From: Bacteroidota bacterium
Lineage (GTDB): Bacteria > Bacteroidota > Bacteroidia > Flavobacteriales > Schleiferiaceae
DNA: 64,000 bases
Direction: 5' to 3'
NCBI GenBank assembly: GCA_003385605.1
Contig: QQUU01000034.1
Location: 1-64,000 of the forward strand
The position numbers were made by a program, and so were the translations under genes. The notes beneath the pieces were generated by a model, which was given only the letters and a program-made list of their open reading frames with translations, was not told the origin of the DNA and ran no database searches. This document shows positions 9,538 to 18,188 of this stretch, in pieces. Position 1 is the stretch's first letter. Each line of letters begins with the position of its first letter.

Positions 9538-10518
9538 TTAGAAGCTCATATCGCCACCAAACGCATTGTCGAAGTTGTGATCTTCTTGGCTCTCACCAAC
9601 TCCTGCTTTTTTATATTCTGAAACACGTTTCTCAAAGAAGTTTGTTTTTCCTTCCAATGAGATCATGTCCATAAAGTCAAATGGATTCGCAGTTCCGTAC
9701 ACTTTTGGACAGTTGAGTGTCTCAAGCAAGTGGTCGGTGACGAATTCAAGGTATTCAGACATCAATTTTGCATTCATACCAATCAAATTCACCGGCAATG
9801 ATTCCGTGATAAACTCACGCTCAATGTCTAATGCTTCGGTAATGATTTGAGTGATGCGCTCAACCGGCACCTTGTTCACCAGGTGGTTGTTGTGCAAGTG
9901 ACAAGCAAAATCCCGGTGCAAACCTTCGTCACGAGAAATAAACTCGTTAGAAGTTGCCAGACCTGGCAGCAAACCTCTTTTCTTCATCCAGAAGATCGAA
10001 CAAAACGCTCCTGAGAAGAAAATACCTTCTACCGCTGCGAAAGCAATCAAACGCTCTGCGAATGATTCTGACTCAATCCAACGCAACGCCCAATCCGCCT
10101 TTTTCTTGATGGCAGGAAAGCGCTCGATAGCATTGAACAATTCGTCTTTCTCAGCATCATTGTCCACAAGTGTGTCGATGAGTAGCGAGTACATCTCACT
10201 GTGGATATTCTCCATCATGATCTGGAAACCGTAGAAGAATTTCGCCTCCGAGTACTGTACCTCGTTCACGAAGTTCTCTGCAAGGTTTTCATTTACGATA
10301 CCATCGGAAGCTGCAAAGAATGCCAAGATGTGCTTGAGGAAGTAACGCTCGTCATCATTGAGCTTCTTCCAGTCCACAACGTCTTGGTGTAAATCGATTT
10401 CCTCCGCTGTCCAAAATGAAGCCTCTTGCTTCTTGTACCAATCCCAAATATCACTGTGCTGGATTGGGAAAATCACAAACCTGTTTTTGTTGTCTTGTAA
10501 AATTGGTTCCTGTTGCAT
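9538..10518 (-). CDS. nrdB: Ribonucleoside-diphosphate reductase, beta subunit (class Ia)
   Basis: Carries the diiron-tyrosyl radical used by NrdA. 326 residues with [38 protein letters not shown] (ExxHxxxY, with the radical Tyr present) and the second-half ligands in [15 protein letters not shown]. The sequence style is that of the eukaryote-like class Ia beta subunits usual in Bacteroidota. First gene of nrdB-nrdA. Upstream is a 273-base intergenic region with inverted repeats. Confidence 0.98.
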   Translation of the reverse strand: MQQEPILQDNKNRFVIFPIQHSDIWDWYKKQEASFWTAEEIDLHQDVVDWKKLNDDERYFLKHILAFFAASDGIVNENLAENFVNEVQYSEAKFFYGFQIMMENIHSEMYSLLIDTLVDNDAEKDELFNAIERFPAIKKKADWALRWIESESFAERLIAFAAVEGIFFSGAFCSIFWMKKRGLLPGLATSNEFISRDEGLHRDFACHLHNNHLVNKVPVERITQIITEALDIEREFITESLPVNLIGMNAKLMSEYLEFVTDHLLETLNCPKVYGTANPFDFMDMISLEGKTNFFEKRVSEYKKAGVGESQEDHNFDNAFGGDMSF

Positions 10519-10791
10519 AAAGCAAAAATTTTAAGGTCGGAAGCCCGCATTAATCACTGTTAATGTCTTGATTTCCAACTAATTATGTTTTTGGTTTTTC
10601 AGCGGAGTAGGATGTTCAATACGTGTCCGTAGCTGAACGGCCTATACAAACATGGCCACGATTTGTACCAATAACAAGGAACGCTATTTGGGTTTTTCCC
10701 GTAGTTATTAACAACGAAAAATTATTGGATACGGCCCTCGCTGTAGACTGCTATTGGGACTGAGCCGATAAGCGCCTGAAGAATTCTACAG
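10519..10791. other. Intergenic region upstream of nrdB with several inverted repeats
   Basis: No open frame of note. It holds CATTAA-6-TTAATG (10548-10565), about 30 bases before nrdB and well placed for an operator; CCGT-6-ACGG near 10627-10640 with GGCC copies next to it; and CTGTAGA (10741-10747) matching TCTACAG (10785-10791) across 37 bases right after the DUF3109 stop. No NrdR-box pair or clear -7 box was seen. Confidence 0.4.
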
Positions 10792-11376
10792 TTATGACTT
10801 TTTAAGTCCGTTTTTCTCAATTAAATCAGCCGCGATTTCCACTTTTTCATAGAAAGCTGGACCGTATTTTCTGATTAAAGGGTCTTTCAAAAACTTGTAG
10901 ACGGGCACTTTTAATTCCTCACCCAAAGAACAGGCCGCCGAACATATGGACCAGCGGTCGTAGTTCAACGCCTCAAAATCTGTGTAGCGAGCGATGCGAA
11001 TAGGGTAAAGATGACATGAAATCGGTTTCTTCCAATCAATGACACCGTCATTGTAGGCCTTCTCGATGCCGCAATGCGCCGCACCATCTTCGCTGAATAC
11101 CGTGTATGCGCATTCCTTCCCTCCGATTATCGGCGTTTCCTTTTCGCCAAGACCGTCAACAGAAGTCCCCACTTTTTCAATCTCACGAATGCCATTTTCG
11201 GTTAGATACGGCTTGACCTTTGGGTAAATCGATTCTAGAATGGCCACCTCTTCTTCTTCCACAGGCGCACCAGCATTGCCCTCAACACAACAAGCACCTT
11301 TACAGGCACTGAGATTACAGACAAATTCCTTTTTGAAAAGGTCTGTAGAAAGCAATTTGTTATCGATGTCAATCAT
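10792..11376 (-). CDS. DUF3109 cysteine-rich protein
   Basis: 194 residues with conserved cysteines in CNLSACKGACCVEGNAGAP, GGKECAYTVF, HCGIEKAYNDG, ISCHLYPIRI and ICSAAC. This matches the DUF3109 family, related in style to the YkgJ/zinc-or-iron chelating Cys-cluster proteins. Biochemical function is unknown; metal binding is inferred from the clusters. Single gene on the minus strand, divergent from marC, whose promoter lies in the gap between them. Confidence 0.85.
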   Translation of the reverse strand: MIDIDNKLLSTDLFKKEFVCNLSACKGACCVEGNAGAPVEEEEVAILESIYPKVKPYLTENGIREIEKVGTSVDGLGEKETPIIGGKECAYTVFSEDGAAHCGIEKAYNDGVIDWKKPISCHLYPIRIARYTDFEALNYDRWSICSAACSLGEELKVPVYKFLKDPLIRKYGPAFYEKVEIAADLIEKNGLKKS

Positions 11377-11424
11377 ACTACAAAACTAACGAAGACTTCC
11401 GCCGATTTTTGAACCTAAAGAAGC

Positions 11425-11432
11425 TAATTTTG
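11425..11432 (+). promoter_or_regulatory. marC-like gene -7 box
   Basis: TAATTTTG matches TAnnTTTG, 17 bases before the GTG start of the MarC-family gene. A TTTG at 11408-11411 is closer than the usual -33 spacing. Confidence 0.5.
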
Positions 11433-11449
11433 CCAAAAAACTAAACACC

Positions 11450-12031
11450 GTGGGATTTAACATTAACGATGCACTGAGTGCTTTTTTGATTCTTTTCGCT
11501 GTCATTGATATTCCTGGTAGTATACCAATTATTGTCAGTCTTCGTAAGAAGGTCGGCCACGTTCAAAGTGAGAAAGCAACCATTGTTGCCGGCATCATTA
11601 TGATTGTATTTCTCTTTGTAGGAGAAAGCATATTGAACCTTTTGGGAGTTGATGTACAAAGCTTTGCCATTGCGGGGAGCTTTGTGATTTTCTTTTTGGC
11701 ACTAGAAATGATACTAGGCATCACGCTTTATAAAGAAGAAAGTCCAAGCACTGCTTCAATTGTACCTATTGCTTTCCCACTCATTGCTGGTGCGGGCTCA
11801 ATGACCTCCTTAGTCTCGCTGCAGGCGGAATTTGACAATATCAACATCATCATTGCCATCGTTGCAAATATGATTGTAGTTTATGCCGTCCTTAAGAATA
11901 CCGAACGCCTAGAACGCATTCTCGGACCCGGTGGATTAAGCGTGCTTCGCAAAGTTTTCGGTATTATCTTGCTCGCGATTGCAGTGAAATTATTTTTCAC
12001 CAATCTCATTCCTTTGTTACAAACGGTTTAA
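11450..12031 (+). CDS. MarC-family (UPF0056) integral membrane protein
   Basis: 193 residues with about six hydrophobic segments. The family signature is FAVIDIPGSIPIIVSLRKK near the N terminus, repeated in weaker form as PIAFPLIAGAGSMTSLVSL in the second half. Despite the name, these proteins are not established drug exporters; the role is unknown. GTG start, supported by an upstream -7 box; no in-frame ATG precedes the signature. glyS follows 12 bases later on the same strand, so the two may be cotranscribed. Confidence 0.9.
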   Translation: MGFNINDALSAFLILFAVIDIPGSIPIIVSLRKKVGHVQSEKATIVAGIIMIVFLFVGESILNLLGVDVQSFAIAGSFVIFFLALEMILGITLYKEESPSTASIVPIAFPLIAGAGSMTSLVSLQAEFDNINIIIAIVANMIVVYAVLKNTERLERILGPGGLSVLRKVFGIILLAIAVKLFFTNLIPLLQTV

Positions 12032-12043
12032 GACCTCTTTATA

Positions 12044-13582
12044 ATGGCTGACGATCAATTCAAAAACGTAATCTCCCACGCCAAGGAGTATGGATTCATT
12101 TTTCAAAGCAGTGAAATCTATGACGGATTAAGTGCTGTATACGATTATGGTCAATGTGGAGCATTACTCAAAAACAACATCAAAGCCTATTGGTGGGGTG
12201 CCATGGTACAAATGCACGAGAATATTGTCGGAATTGATTCCGCCATCTTCATGCACCCAACTACATGGAAAGCCTCTGGCCACGTCGATGCTTTTAATGA
12301 TCCTCTGATTGACAACAAAGACAGCAAAAAGCGCTACCGCGCTGATGTTTTGATTGAAGATCATGTTGAGAAAATTCGTCAAAAGATCGAGAAAGAGCTC
12401 AAGAAAGCTGCAAAACGCTTTGGTGAGGCCTTTGATAAAGAGCAGTATCTAGCAACCAACAGTCGCGTTCTTGGCTACCAAGAAAAAATGAAGGCCATCA
12501 TGGATCGATTTGTGAAGGCGATGGATGCCGAGGATCTCGCGGACGTGAAACAACTGATCGAAGACGAGCAGATTAAATGTCCTGTGAGTGGATCAATGAA
12601 TTGGACCGATGTTCGTCAATTCAACCTCATGTTTGGTACTCAAATGGGCTCGGTAGCTGAGGGCGCCTCGACACTCTACCTCCGTCCTGAGACGGCGCAG
12701 GGCATTTTCTTGAACTACCTCAACGTACAGAAAACGGGAAGAATGAAAATTCCTTTCGGGATTGCGCAGATTGGGAAGGCCTTCAGAAACGAGATAGTCG
12801 CACGCCAATTCATCTTCCGTATGCGCGAGTTCGAACAAATGGAAATGCAATTCTTCGTGCGTCCTGGTACTGAAATGGAGTGGTACGAAAGCTGGAAAGA
12901 GAAGCGTTTAGCATGGCACAAAAGCCTCGGTTTCGACGATAGCAACTACCGCTTCCACGACCATGAAAAGCTTGCGCACTATGCAAATGCTGCAGCAGAT
13001 ATTGAATTCAACTTCCCGTTCGGATTCAAAGAGCTCGAAGGCATTCACTCGCGTACAGATTTCGATTTGAAACAACACGAAGAATTCAGTGGGAAGAAGC
13101 TGCAATATTTTGACCCTGAAATCGGCGAAAACTATGTGCCGTATGTCGTTGAAACCTCGATTGGTCTAGATCGCATGTTCCTAGCGGTACTTTCCAAGAG
13201 TCTCATTACTGAAACTCTCGAAGACGGAAGTAAGCGCACCGTGTTAAACGTACCTGCCTTTTTAGCACCTTATAAAGTGGCCGTACTTCCTCTTTTGAAG
13301 AAAGATGGATTGCCGGAGAAAGCTCGAGAAGTTGTCAATCTTTTGAAGTTTGACCACATGGTTCAATACGATGAAAAAGATGCCATCGGAAAGCGTTACC
13401 GTCGTCAAGATGCCATTGGTACGCCGCTGTGTGTTACTGTGGATCACCAAAGTTTGGAAGACAATACGGTTACCGTTCGATTCCGCGATACCATGGAACA
13501 AATCCGAATCTCAATGGATGAATTGAAGGCTTTAACGAGTGAAAAAGTGTCGCTTAGTGCGCAATTGGGAAAACTTTCCTAA
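12044..13582 (+). CDS. glyS: Glycyl-tRNA synthetase, single-chain alpha2 type
   Basis: Charges tRNA-Gly. 512 residues, class II: the N-terminal catalytic part with YDYGQCGALLKNNIK, WTDVRQFNLMFGT, motif 2 around GIAQIGKAFRNEIVARQF and motif 3 ETSIGLDRMFLAV, then the C-terminal anticodon-binding domain (PYKVAVLPLLKK through DELKAL). This is the eukaryote/archaeal-like single-chain form, not the GlyQ/GlyS tetramer. It follows the marC-like gene closely. Confidence 0.97.
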   Translation: MADDQFKNVISHAKEYGFIFQSSEIYDGLSAVYDYGQCGALLKNNIKAYWWGAMVQMHENIVGIDSAIFMHPTTWKASGHVDAFNDPLIDNKDSKKRYRADVLIEDHVEKIRQKIEKELKKAAKRFGEAFDKEQYLATNSRVLGYQEKMKAIMDRFVKAMDAEDLADVKQLIEDEQIKCPVSGSMNWTDVRQFNLMFGTQMGSVAEGASTLYLRPETAQGIFLNYLNVQKTGRMKIPFGIAQIGKAFRNEIVARQFIFRMREFEQMEMQFFVRPGTEMEWYESWKEKRLAWHKSLGFDDSNYRFHDHEKLAHYANAAADIEFNFPFGFKELEGIHSRTDFDLKQHEEFSGKKLQYFDPEIGENYVPYVVETSIGLDRMFLAVLSKSLITETLEDGSKRTVLNVPAFLAPYKVAVLPLLKKDGLPEKAREVVNLLKFDHMVQYDEKDAIGKRYRRQDAIGTPLCVTVDHQSLEDNTVTVRFRDTMEQIRISMDELKALTSEKVSLSAQLGKLS

Positions 13583-13647
13583 AAATCATTCTTAAGACTT
13601 TGATTTTCATATATATTGGTTCCTACAATTAAAAAATCATTCGCGAG

Positions 13648-13890
13648 ATGAAAAAGTTCAACATTTTTGCTTCAGCAGTAGTTGCACTAGCTATGGTAGC
13701 TTGTGCTGCACCAGCTGAAGAAGCGCCGGCAGAAGAGCCAGCAATGGAAGAGGTAGCTGAAGAGGCTCCTGCAATGGAAGAAGCAGCAGACTCTGCTGCA
13801 GCTGAAGAAGCTGATTCTACTATGGAAGAAGCTACTGAAGAAGCAGCAGCTGAAGAAATGCACGAAGACCACGAAGGTCACGAGCACTAA
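13648..13890 (+). CDS. Small acidic lipoprotein with a His-rich tail
   Basis: 80 residues: a lipoprotein signal with lipobox ALAMVAC (Cys at 19), then an almost pure Ala/Glu/Pro/Met repeat region (AEEAPAEEPAMEE and variants) ending in HEDHEGHEH. The mature protein is strongly acidic and probably unstructured, with a tail that could bind metal. No family recognised; such low-complexity lipoproteins are common in Flavobacteriales. Single gene closed by a strong terminator. The reading frame is convincing because of the signal peptide and neat terminator. Confidence 0.75.
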   Translation: MKKFNIFASAVVALAMVACAAPAEEAPAEEPAMEEVAEEAPAMEEAADSAAAEEADSTMEEATEEAAAEEMHEDHEGHEH

Positions 13891-13910
13891 GATTTACCTC
13901 TTAGAAAAAG

Positions 13911-13949
13911 AAAAACCCCCGAGCGCGATGCGCTCGGGGGTTCTTTTTT
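13911..13949. terminator. Strong bidirectional terminator
   Basis: Stem CCCCCGAGCGC / GCGCTCGGGGG with an A run on the left and a T run on the right. It serves the small lipoprotein gene and the convergent protease gene. Confidence 0.93.
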
Positions 13950-13959
13950 GGTTCATTAT

Positions 13960-15423
13960 TTATTGTCCTATTGTAGACTTGATCTGAGCAATGGACGCAT
14001 CGTCTTTCAGCAACACTTTTCTGTAGGCATCAAAACCCCATAGGTTTCTAGCAATACCTGCCTTGAGCAATAAAGACAGTTCTTTACGGTCAAGCGTACC
14101 GAGGTCTTCTAGCACTATACCATAACCGCCGAACTCTAAAAATGAACTGAGAATATCCTCAGTAATGGTGAAATCGCTGTAGTAATTTGAGAAGTTGAAG
14201 TCTTTGAAGTCACTTCGGTGTGTATCGGCATAATCAAATCCGAAGGCGTCTATAGTACCGTAAGAAAATGTCCAGAAGTAGGAGGCACTATCATTAGTGA
14301 TTTCCACATCCGGCTCAATCCCCCCTTGGGAATAGAGAACGCGACCGGTATCACTTATAAAAACACCTTCATTAACCACTTGGCCTTCACGGTAAGGTTT
14401 CTGAATGGATCTCCCGCTTGGTGTATAATAGTAGGCTACGGTTAAACGCACTTTTGAACCGTCCGCAAGTACTTTATCCTCTTGAACTAATCCTTTGCCG
14501 AAAGAAGTTTGGCCGTATACAGTCGCTCGGTCGTGGTCTTGAAGTGCACCGGTAAATACCTCTGAGGCACTCGCTGAATTTTCATTGATGAGAATATGCA
14601 CCGGCAATTCTTCGAATCTATTCCCCGATTTTGCCGTAGATGTATTCGTCGAACCGTCCTTGTATTTGGTAGTTACAATGTTCTTATTATCCCCCAAGAA
14701 CTCATCTGCCATGGCTACAGATTCGTGCAAGTATCCACCGGGATTGTCTCGAAGATCGATAATTAATTCTTCCATTCCCGTCGCCGTGAGGTAGTCCAAA
14801 TGCGCCACAAATTCGTCGTGAGTAGTCTCTGCGAATCGATCTATTTTGAGGTAGCCTACGCCATCCTCTACCGGTAAATGCAGCACACTCTCAATGGGCA
14901 CCAAATCTCTTTGTACTGAGAAAGACAGTTGTTCTTTTTCTCGAATGACCTCGAGCGATACGGAGGTCCCCCGACGTCCCTTTATTTTGGAGGTAACTAT
15001 ATCGTTGGTTAATGATTCGCCAACGATGGTGTCCTTATCGATAGCATAGACGCGGTCGCCCGATAAAATACCGGCAGCGGCTGCAGGTCCAGGCTGCATG
15101 ACATGAACGAAAACAAGCGTATCTTTTTTTATGGCGAACTCAACACCTATTCCTGAGAACCCACCTTGCATGCGCTCTGCCATCGCCGCGCCTTCATCAA
15201 GTGGGATATAGGTACTGTGCGGATCCAAAGAAGATAAAATGTGATCCATGGCTTCTGCCTGAAGAGAGTCCACGTCCAATTCTTCTACATATTCCTCTTT
15301 GAGGTAATCAAAGAATTGGCTCATCTTGTCCCCCGCTGGAGGAGCCTCACCGAATTTGCTTCCTATCCATACCCCGAAGAGCAGGAAGAACGCTACCCAT
15401 AAAATGACGTTTTCTCGTTTCAA
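13960..15423 (-). CDS. C-terminal processing (tail-specific) protease, S41 family
   Basis: 487 residues: an N-terminal signal or anchor helix (VILWVAFFLLFGVWIG), a PDZ domain (about 100-180, SGIGVEFAIKKDTLVF, PAAAAGILSGDRV), and the S41 catalytic domain with RDNPGGYLHESV, the catalytic Ser in NENSASASEVFTGAL and the general-base Lys in GQTSFGKGLVQ. It should cleave periplasmic proteins near their C termini. The start overlaps the end of the dCMP deaminase gene by 4 bases, so the two are translationally coupled. Confidence 0.94.
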   Translation of the reverse strand: MKRENVILWVAFFLLFGVWIGSKFGEAPPAGDKMSQFFDYLKEEYVEELDVDSLQAEAMDHILSSLDPHSTYIPLDEGAAMAERMQGGFSGIGVEFAIKKDTLVFVHVMQPGPAAAAGILSGDRVYAIDKDTIVGESLTNDIVTSKIKGRRGTSVSLEVIREKEQLSFSVQRDLVPIESVLHLPVEDGVGYLKIDRFAETTHDEFVAHLDYLTATGMEELIIDLRDNPGGYLHESVAMADEFLGDNKNIVTTKYKDGSTNTSTAKSGNRFEELPVHILINENSASASEVFTGALQDHDRATVYGQTSFGKGLVQEDKVLADGSKVRLTVAYYYTPSGRSIQKPYREGQVVNEGVFISDTGRVLYSQGGIEPDVEITNDSASYFWTFSYGTIDAFGFDYADTHRSDFKDFNFSNYYSDFTITEDILSSFLEFGGYGIVLEDLGTLDRKELSLLLKAGIARNLWGFDAYRKVLLKDDASIAQIKSTIGQ

Positions 15424-15848
15424 TCGATGTCCATTTGAACCACCTCGACCCCTGCCTTTATCAAAAAGTCTAGGCCACTGCGGTCTTTGTATTCATTGAT
15501 GTAAATGAGCTTTTTGATACCTACTTGATGTATCAATTTGCTGCACTCTTTACATGGACTCATGGTGATGTACAATGTAGCACCGCGTGCACTGGCAGTG
15601 CTGCTGGCCACTTTGGTAATCGCATTCGCCTCAGCATGTAACACATACCATTTGGTATAGTTCTCCTCGTCTTCGCATGGATTCTCAAATCCAGTAGGCG
15701 TTCCATTGAAACCGTCTGAAATAATCATTCGATCTTTCACAATGAGCGCCCCTACTTTTTTGCGCTGGCAATGACTGAGTTGTGCCCATTCTAATGCCAT
15801 CCTGAGGTATGCTTTGTCGTACTTCTTTTGCTTTTCCGTTTGTACCAT
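15420..15848 (-). CDS. Deoxycytidylate (dCMP) deaminase family protein
   Basis: Converts dCMP to dUMP for thymidylate synthesis. From the ATG at 15848 the protein has 142 residues, with the zinc and catalytic motifs HAE (71-73) and PCKEC (98-102) and the substrate stretch GFNGTPTGFENPCED. The frame stays open upstream to 15941, but those codons translate the promoter: a perfect -7 box TATCTTTG (15860-15853) ends four bases before this ATG. The mRNA is therefore probably leaderless. Coupled to the S41 protease downstream. Confidence 0.92.
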   Translation of the reverse strand: MVQTEKQKKYDKAYLRMALEWAQLSHCQRKKVGALIVKDRMIISDGFNGTPTGFENPCEDEENYTKWYVLHAEANAITKVASSTASARGATLYITMSPCKECSKLIHQVGIKKLIYINEYKDRSGLDFLIKAGVEVVQMDID

Positions 15849-15852
15849 GTAC

Positions 15853-15860
15853 CAAAGATA
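15853..15860 (-). promoter_or_regulatory. -7 box of the dCMP deaminase gene, adjacent to the ATG
   Basis: TATCTTTG (minus strand) matches TAnnTTTG exactly, with four bases to the start codon. A transcript start 5-8 nt downstream would fall on or next to the ATG. Confidence 0.65.
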
Positions 15861-16108
15861 AACGTGTGGGCGAACTTTCACGATTTTTATACCATAGAAG
15901 GTTCTAGCATGTGTTTGTTGAGTTAAGTTTCTGTAAATCAACGGAAAAGGGCCAAAATGAAACAGCGACTTGCTTTAAGACCTCCTAACTTTAGAAGAGT
16001 TCGAAAGAATTGAACGACACATCCAATTAGCAACTTAACATTTAACAGAGTTTCAAACCCGAATTGAACTTATGAAAACATAGATATTATAAACTAACGC
16101 CATGAATT

Positions 16109-16546
16109 ATGAAAACGAGATCGCTACTGTTCTGTTTCCTTCTGAATGCACCAATGCTCTTTGGTGTAAGCCACACTCCACTTGTTGAAGAATTAGACTC
16201 CTCTTTTTCCACCAAAAACTTTGATTTAATCGAATTGACTGATGAAGAAATCATGTATGATGCATACCAAGTCAAAACTGAAATAGCAGAAAGAACTTTG
16301 ATTGGTGAAGCAAAATTAACCTTTACGGAGGAGGATATTTTACTCCAATTTGAACTGCCTGATTACTTTGTTTCAACAAGTTTTGACTTCATCATACCTG
16401 ATAAAGAAATTCGAATAATGATGAAATCTATATGTAAACGATATGGAAATGTTTACAGCGAAGCCACAGCGATTAAATTCTTTGGGGCAGGAAGTGCCAT
16501 CTCATTTTATTGTGGAAATAAGCAGTATCTTTTAGTAGAGAAATAA
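16109..16546 (+). CDS. Orphan exported protein
   Basis: 145 residues with an N-terminal signal peptide (SLLFCFLLNAPMLFGVSHT). The mature part has no motif I recognise: an acidic start, ELTDEEIMYDAYQ, then alternating hydrophobic strands (EAKLTFTEEDILLQFELPDYF) and two cysteines (SICKRY, SFYCGNKQYLL) that could pair in the periplasm. Its codons look more AT-rich than the neighbours. A near-consensus -7 box TAACTTTA lies at 15986-15993. It stands next to another poorly conserved secreted gene and tRNA-Leu, so this stretch may be accessory. Confidence 0.6.
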   Translation: MKTRSLLFCFLLNAPMLFGVSHTPLVEELDSSFSTKNFDLIELTDEEIMYDAYQVKTEIAERTLIGEAKLTFTEEDILLQFELPDYFVSTSFDFIIPDKEIRIMMKSICKRYGNVYSEATAIKFFGAGSAISFYCGNKQYLLVEK

Positions 16547-16601
16547 CTGCTACTAGCAATCTTTGTCGTAGATAATCGGCGTTCATTAAATCTATCCCTT
16601 C

Positions 16602-17060
16602 ATGCACATACTGCGCCTATTTTTATTCTTGACTCTTCCCCATTGCTTTGTACAAGCTCAGGTCATAAATATTGTTGAGAATGAATGGGATGCTGATGTA
16701 AATGTTTTCTTTACCTCTCTTGAATGGAATGCCGACGGCATTGTTTATTACACAAAATCCCTTCATCACGCACGAAATGTTGAAGGTCACTGGTTCATCA
16801 TTAATTCTGGAGAACGCAGACGGCTCGATTGCATCAATGTATATGTGGTCGACAAAGCAGGCGATGCCGACCTAAAAATTTACCTCTCAAAAGACCCATC
16901 AAAAATTCGACTGAATCAACGCTACAGAAGTGGTGCTTGGAAAAGAAAAAAGCCCCGTTCTGAGAAGAACAAGGCTTTAGTACCTAGGGCGGGAATCGAA
17001 CCCGCACTCCCGAAGGAACTGGATTTTGAATCCAGCGCGTCTACCAATTCCGCCACCTAG
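16602..17060 (+). CDS. Exported DUF6150-like protein whose frame runs into tRNA-Leu
   Basis: A signal peptide (LRLFLFLTLPHCFVQAQ) precedes a domain with repeated motifs of the DUF6150 type: NEWDADVNVFFTS, WNADGIVYYT, YVVDKAGDADLKIYLSKDP. The domain appears to end near residue 115 (SGAWKRKK). No stop follows: the frame continues through the tRNA terminator and the antisense of tRNA-Leu, giving a tail (RAGIEPALPKELDF) that is translated tRNA, and stops at 17058-17060. Either the stop codon was lost or the true C terminus is made another way. Function unknown; family assignment is by resemblance. Confidence 0.55.
   Translation: MHILRLFLFLTLPHCFVQAQVINIVENEWDADVNVFFTSLEWNADGIVYYTKSLHHARNVEGHWFIINSGERRRLDCINVYVVDKAGDADLKIYLSKDPSKIRLNQRYRSGAWKRKKPRSEKNKALVPRAGIEPALPKELDFESSASTNSAT
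16943..16977 (-). terminator. tRNA-Leu terminator inside the 3' end of the upstream frame
   Basis: A 12-bp stem AAGCCTTGTTCT / AGAACGGGGCTT (two G-T pairs), four-base loop, and a minus-strand T run at 16946-16951. It begins 4 bases past the tRNA 3' end. Confidence 0.9.
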
Positions 17061-17062
17061 GC
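16981..17062 (-). tRNA. tRNA-Leu(CAA)
   Basis: 82 bases without encoded CCA. Acceptor GCCTAGG pairs with CCTAGGT (first pair G-U); the D loop has GG; anticodon arm CTGGA-TTCAAAA-TCCAG gives anticodon CAA; a long variable arm (TTCCTTCGGGAG) is typical of leucine tRNA; the T arm is GCGGG-TTCGATT-CCCGC. All conserved positions look normal. Confidence 0.95.
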
Positions 17063-17172
17063 TTCCGTGGAATTGGAGGGCAAAAATAAGGGGCTTTTCG
17101 AATTCTCCTAACATTTTCTCCAAGAAATTGAATCCGCTAGTTTTTTAGGGCGATTTTTAATGTTCTTTTACT

Positions 17173-17180
17173 TACATTTG
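17173..17180 (+). promoter_or_regulatory. prs -7 box
   Basis: TACATTTG matches TAnnTTTG, 54 bases before the prs ATG. No clean TTTG -33 box is visible; a T-rich stretch lies at the expected distance. Confidence 0.55.
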
Positions 17181-17234
17181 CACCCCTCTACGGAGGTGCG
17201 TGAATTGCGTTAATAACACTGATACACAGTACAG

Positions 17235-18167
17235 ATGCTACCTGAAGCAAAAATATTTGCCGGTCGACACACGATGGATCTCGCCAAGAAAATTGCGGGA
17301 CAGTACGGTATTCCTATGGGAAATGTCAAAATCACTGAATTCAGTGATGGTGAGTTTTGCCCATCTTTTGAGGAAACTGTTCGTGGTAACCGTGTCTTTT
17401 TGATTCAGAGTACCAACCCACCAGCGGATAATTTGATGGAGCTTCTGATGTTGTGTGATGCAGCGAAACGCGCTTCTGCAAAACACATTACTGCAGTCAT
17501 GCCATATTTCGGACTTGCACGTCAAGATCGTAAGGACAAGCCGAGAGTGCCGATTGGCGCGAAATTGGCAGCTAAAATGCTCATGGCAGCTGGAGCAACA
17601 CGCGTCATGACGATGGACCTTCATGCCGACCAAATCCAAGGATTCTTTGAAGTGCCTGTGGATCACTTGTTTTCATCTGCATTGTTTATCAAAGACATCG
17701 AAGGGATGAAGTTGGATGACCTTTGCATGGCATCACCAGATATGGGAGGCGCGAAACGTGCGCATGCTTATGGATCGAAACTTGAGGCCGATGTTGTCAT
17801 TTGTTACAAGGAGCGCAAGAAGGCAAATGTGATAGATAAAATGACAGTTATTGGAGATGTTGAAGGCAAGAATGTCATCCTCGTCGACGATATGGTCGAT
17901 ACCGGTGGTACACTTTGCAAGGCGGCAGAAATGCTGAAAGAAAAAGGTGCCAAAACAGTTCGCGCTTACTGTACTCACGGTGTTCTCAGCGGGCCAGCCC
18001 ACGAGAGAATTGCAAACAGCGCATTGGAAGAATTGGTTATCACTGATACCATTCCTCAAACACAAGAAAACCCGAAGATCCGAGTGATCTCAGTTGCTGA
18101 AATGTTCGCACAGGTGATGAAAAACGTTCACCACCACGAGAGTATTTCAGGACACTTCATAATGTAA
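17235..18167 (+). CDS. prs: Ribose-phosphate pyrophosphokinase (PRPP synthase)
   Basis: Makes PRPP from ribose 5-phosphate and ATP for nucleotide, histidine and NAD synthesis. 310 residues, class I: FSDGEFCPSFEETVRG, YFGLARQDRKDKPRVPI (ATP loop), MTMDLHADQIQGFF, and the PRPP-binding loop VILVDDMVDTGGTL. Start supported by the conserved N terminus. First gene of the run prs-rplY-pth, with a 21-base gap to rplY. Confidence 0.98.
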   Translation: MLPEAKIFAGRHTMDLAKKIAGQYGIPMGNVKITEFSDGEFCPSFEETVRGNRVFLIQSTNPPADNLMELLMLCDAAKRASAKHITAVMPYFGLARQDRKDKPRVPIGAKLAAKMLMAAGATRVMTMDLHADQIQGFFEVPVDHLFSSALFIKDIEGMKLDDLCMASPDMGGAKRAHAYGSKLEADVVICYKERKKANVIDKMTVIGDVEGKNVILVDDMVDTGGTLCKAAEMLKEKGAKTVRAYCTHGVLSGPAHERIANSALEELVITDTIPQTQENPKIRVISVAEMFAQVMKNVHHHESISGHFIM

Positions 18168-18188
18168 TACCAGAATAAACAAGATTAG

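Noticed and set aside
10519-10791. 6S RNA, tmRNA or a named riboswitch upstream of nrdB
   Set aside because: Short inverted repeats exist but none matches the core of a known RNA family that I can recognise.
16946-16977. A slippery heptamer A AAA AAG in frame, followed by a stem, with a -1 frame stop shortly after, in the DUF6150-like gene
   Set aside because: The A run is simply the T run of the minus-strand tRNA terminator, and the stem starts with no spacer. Programmed frameshifting is possible but not supported.
15900-16980. Attachment-site duplication of the tRNA-Leu 3' end
   Set aside because: No second copy of the T arm and acceptor sequence was found downstream, and there is no integrase.
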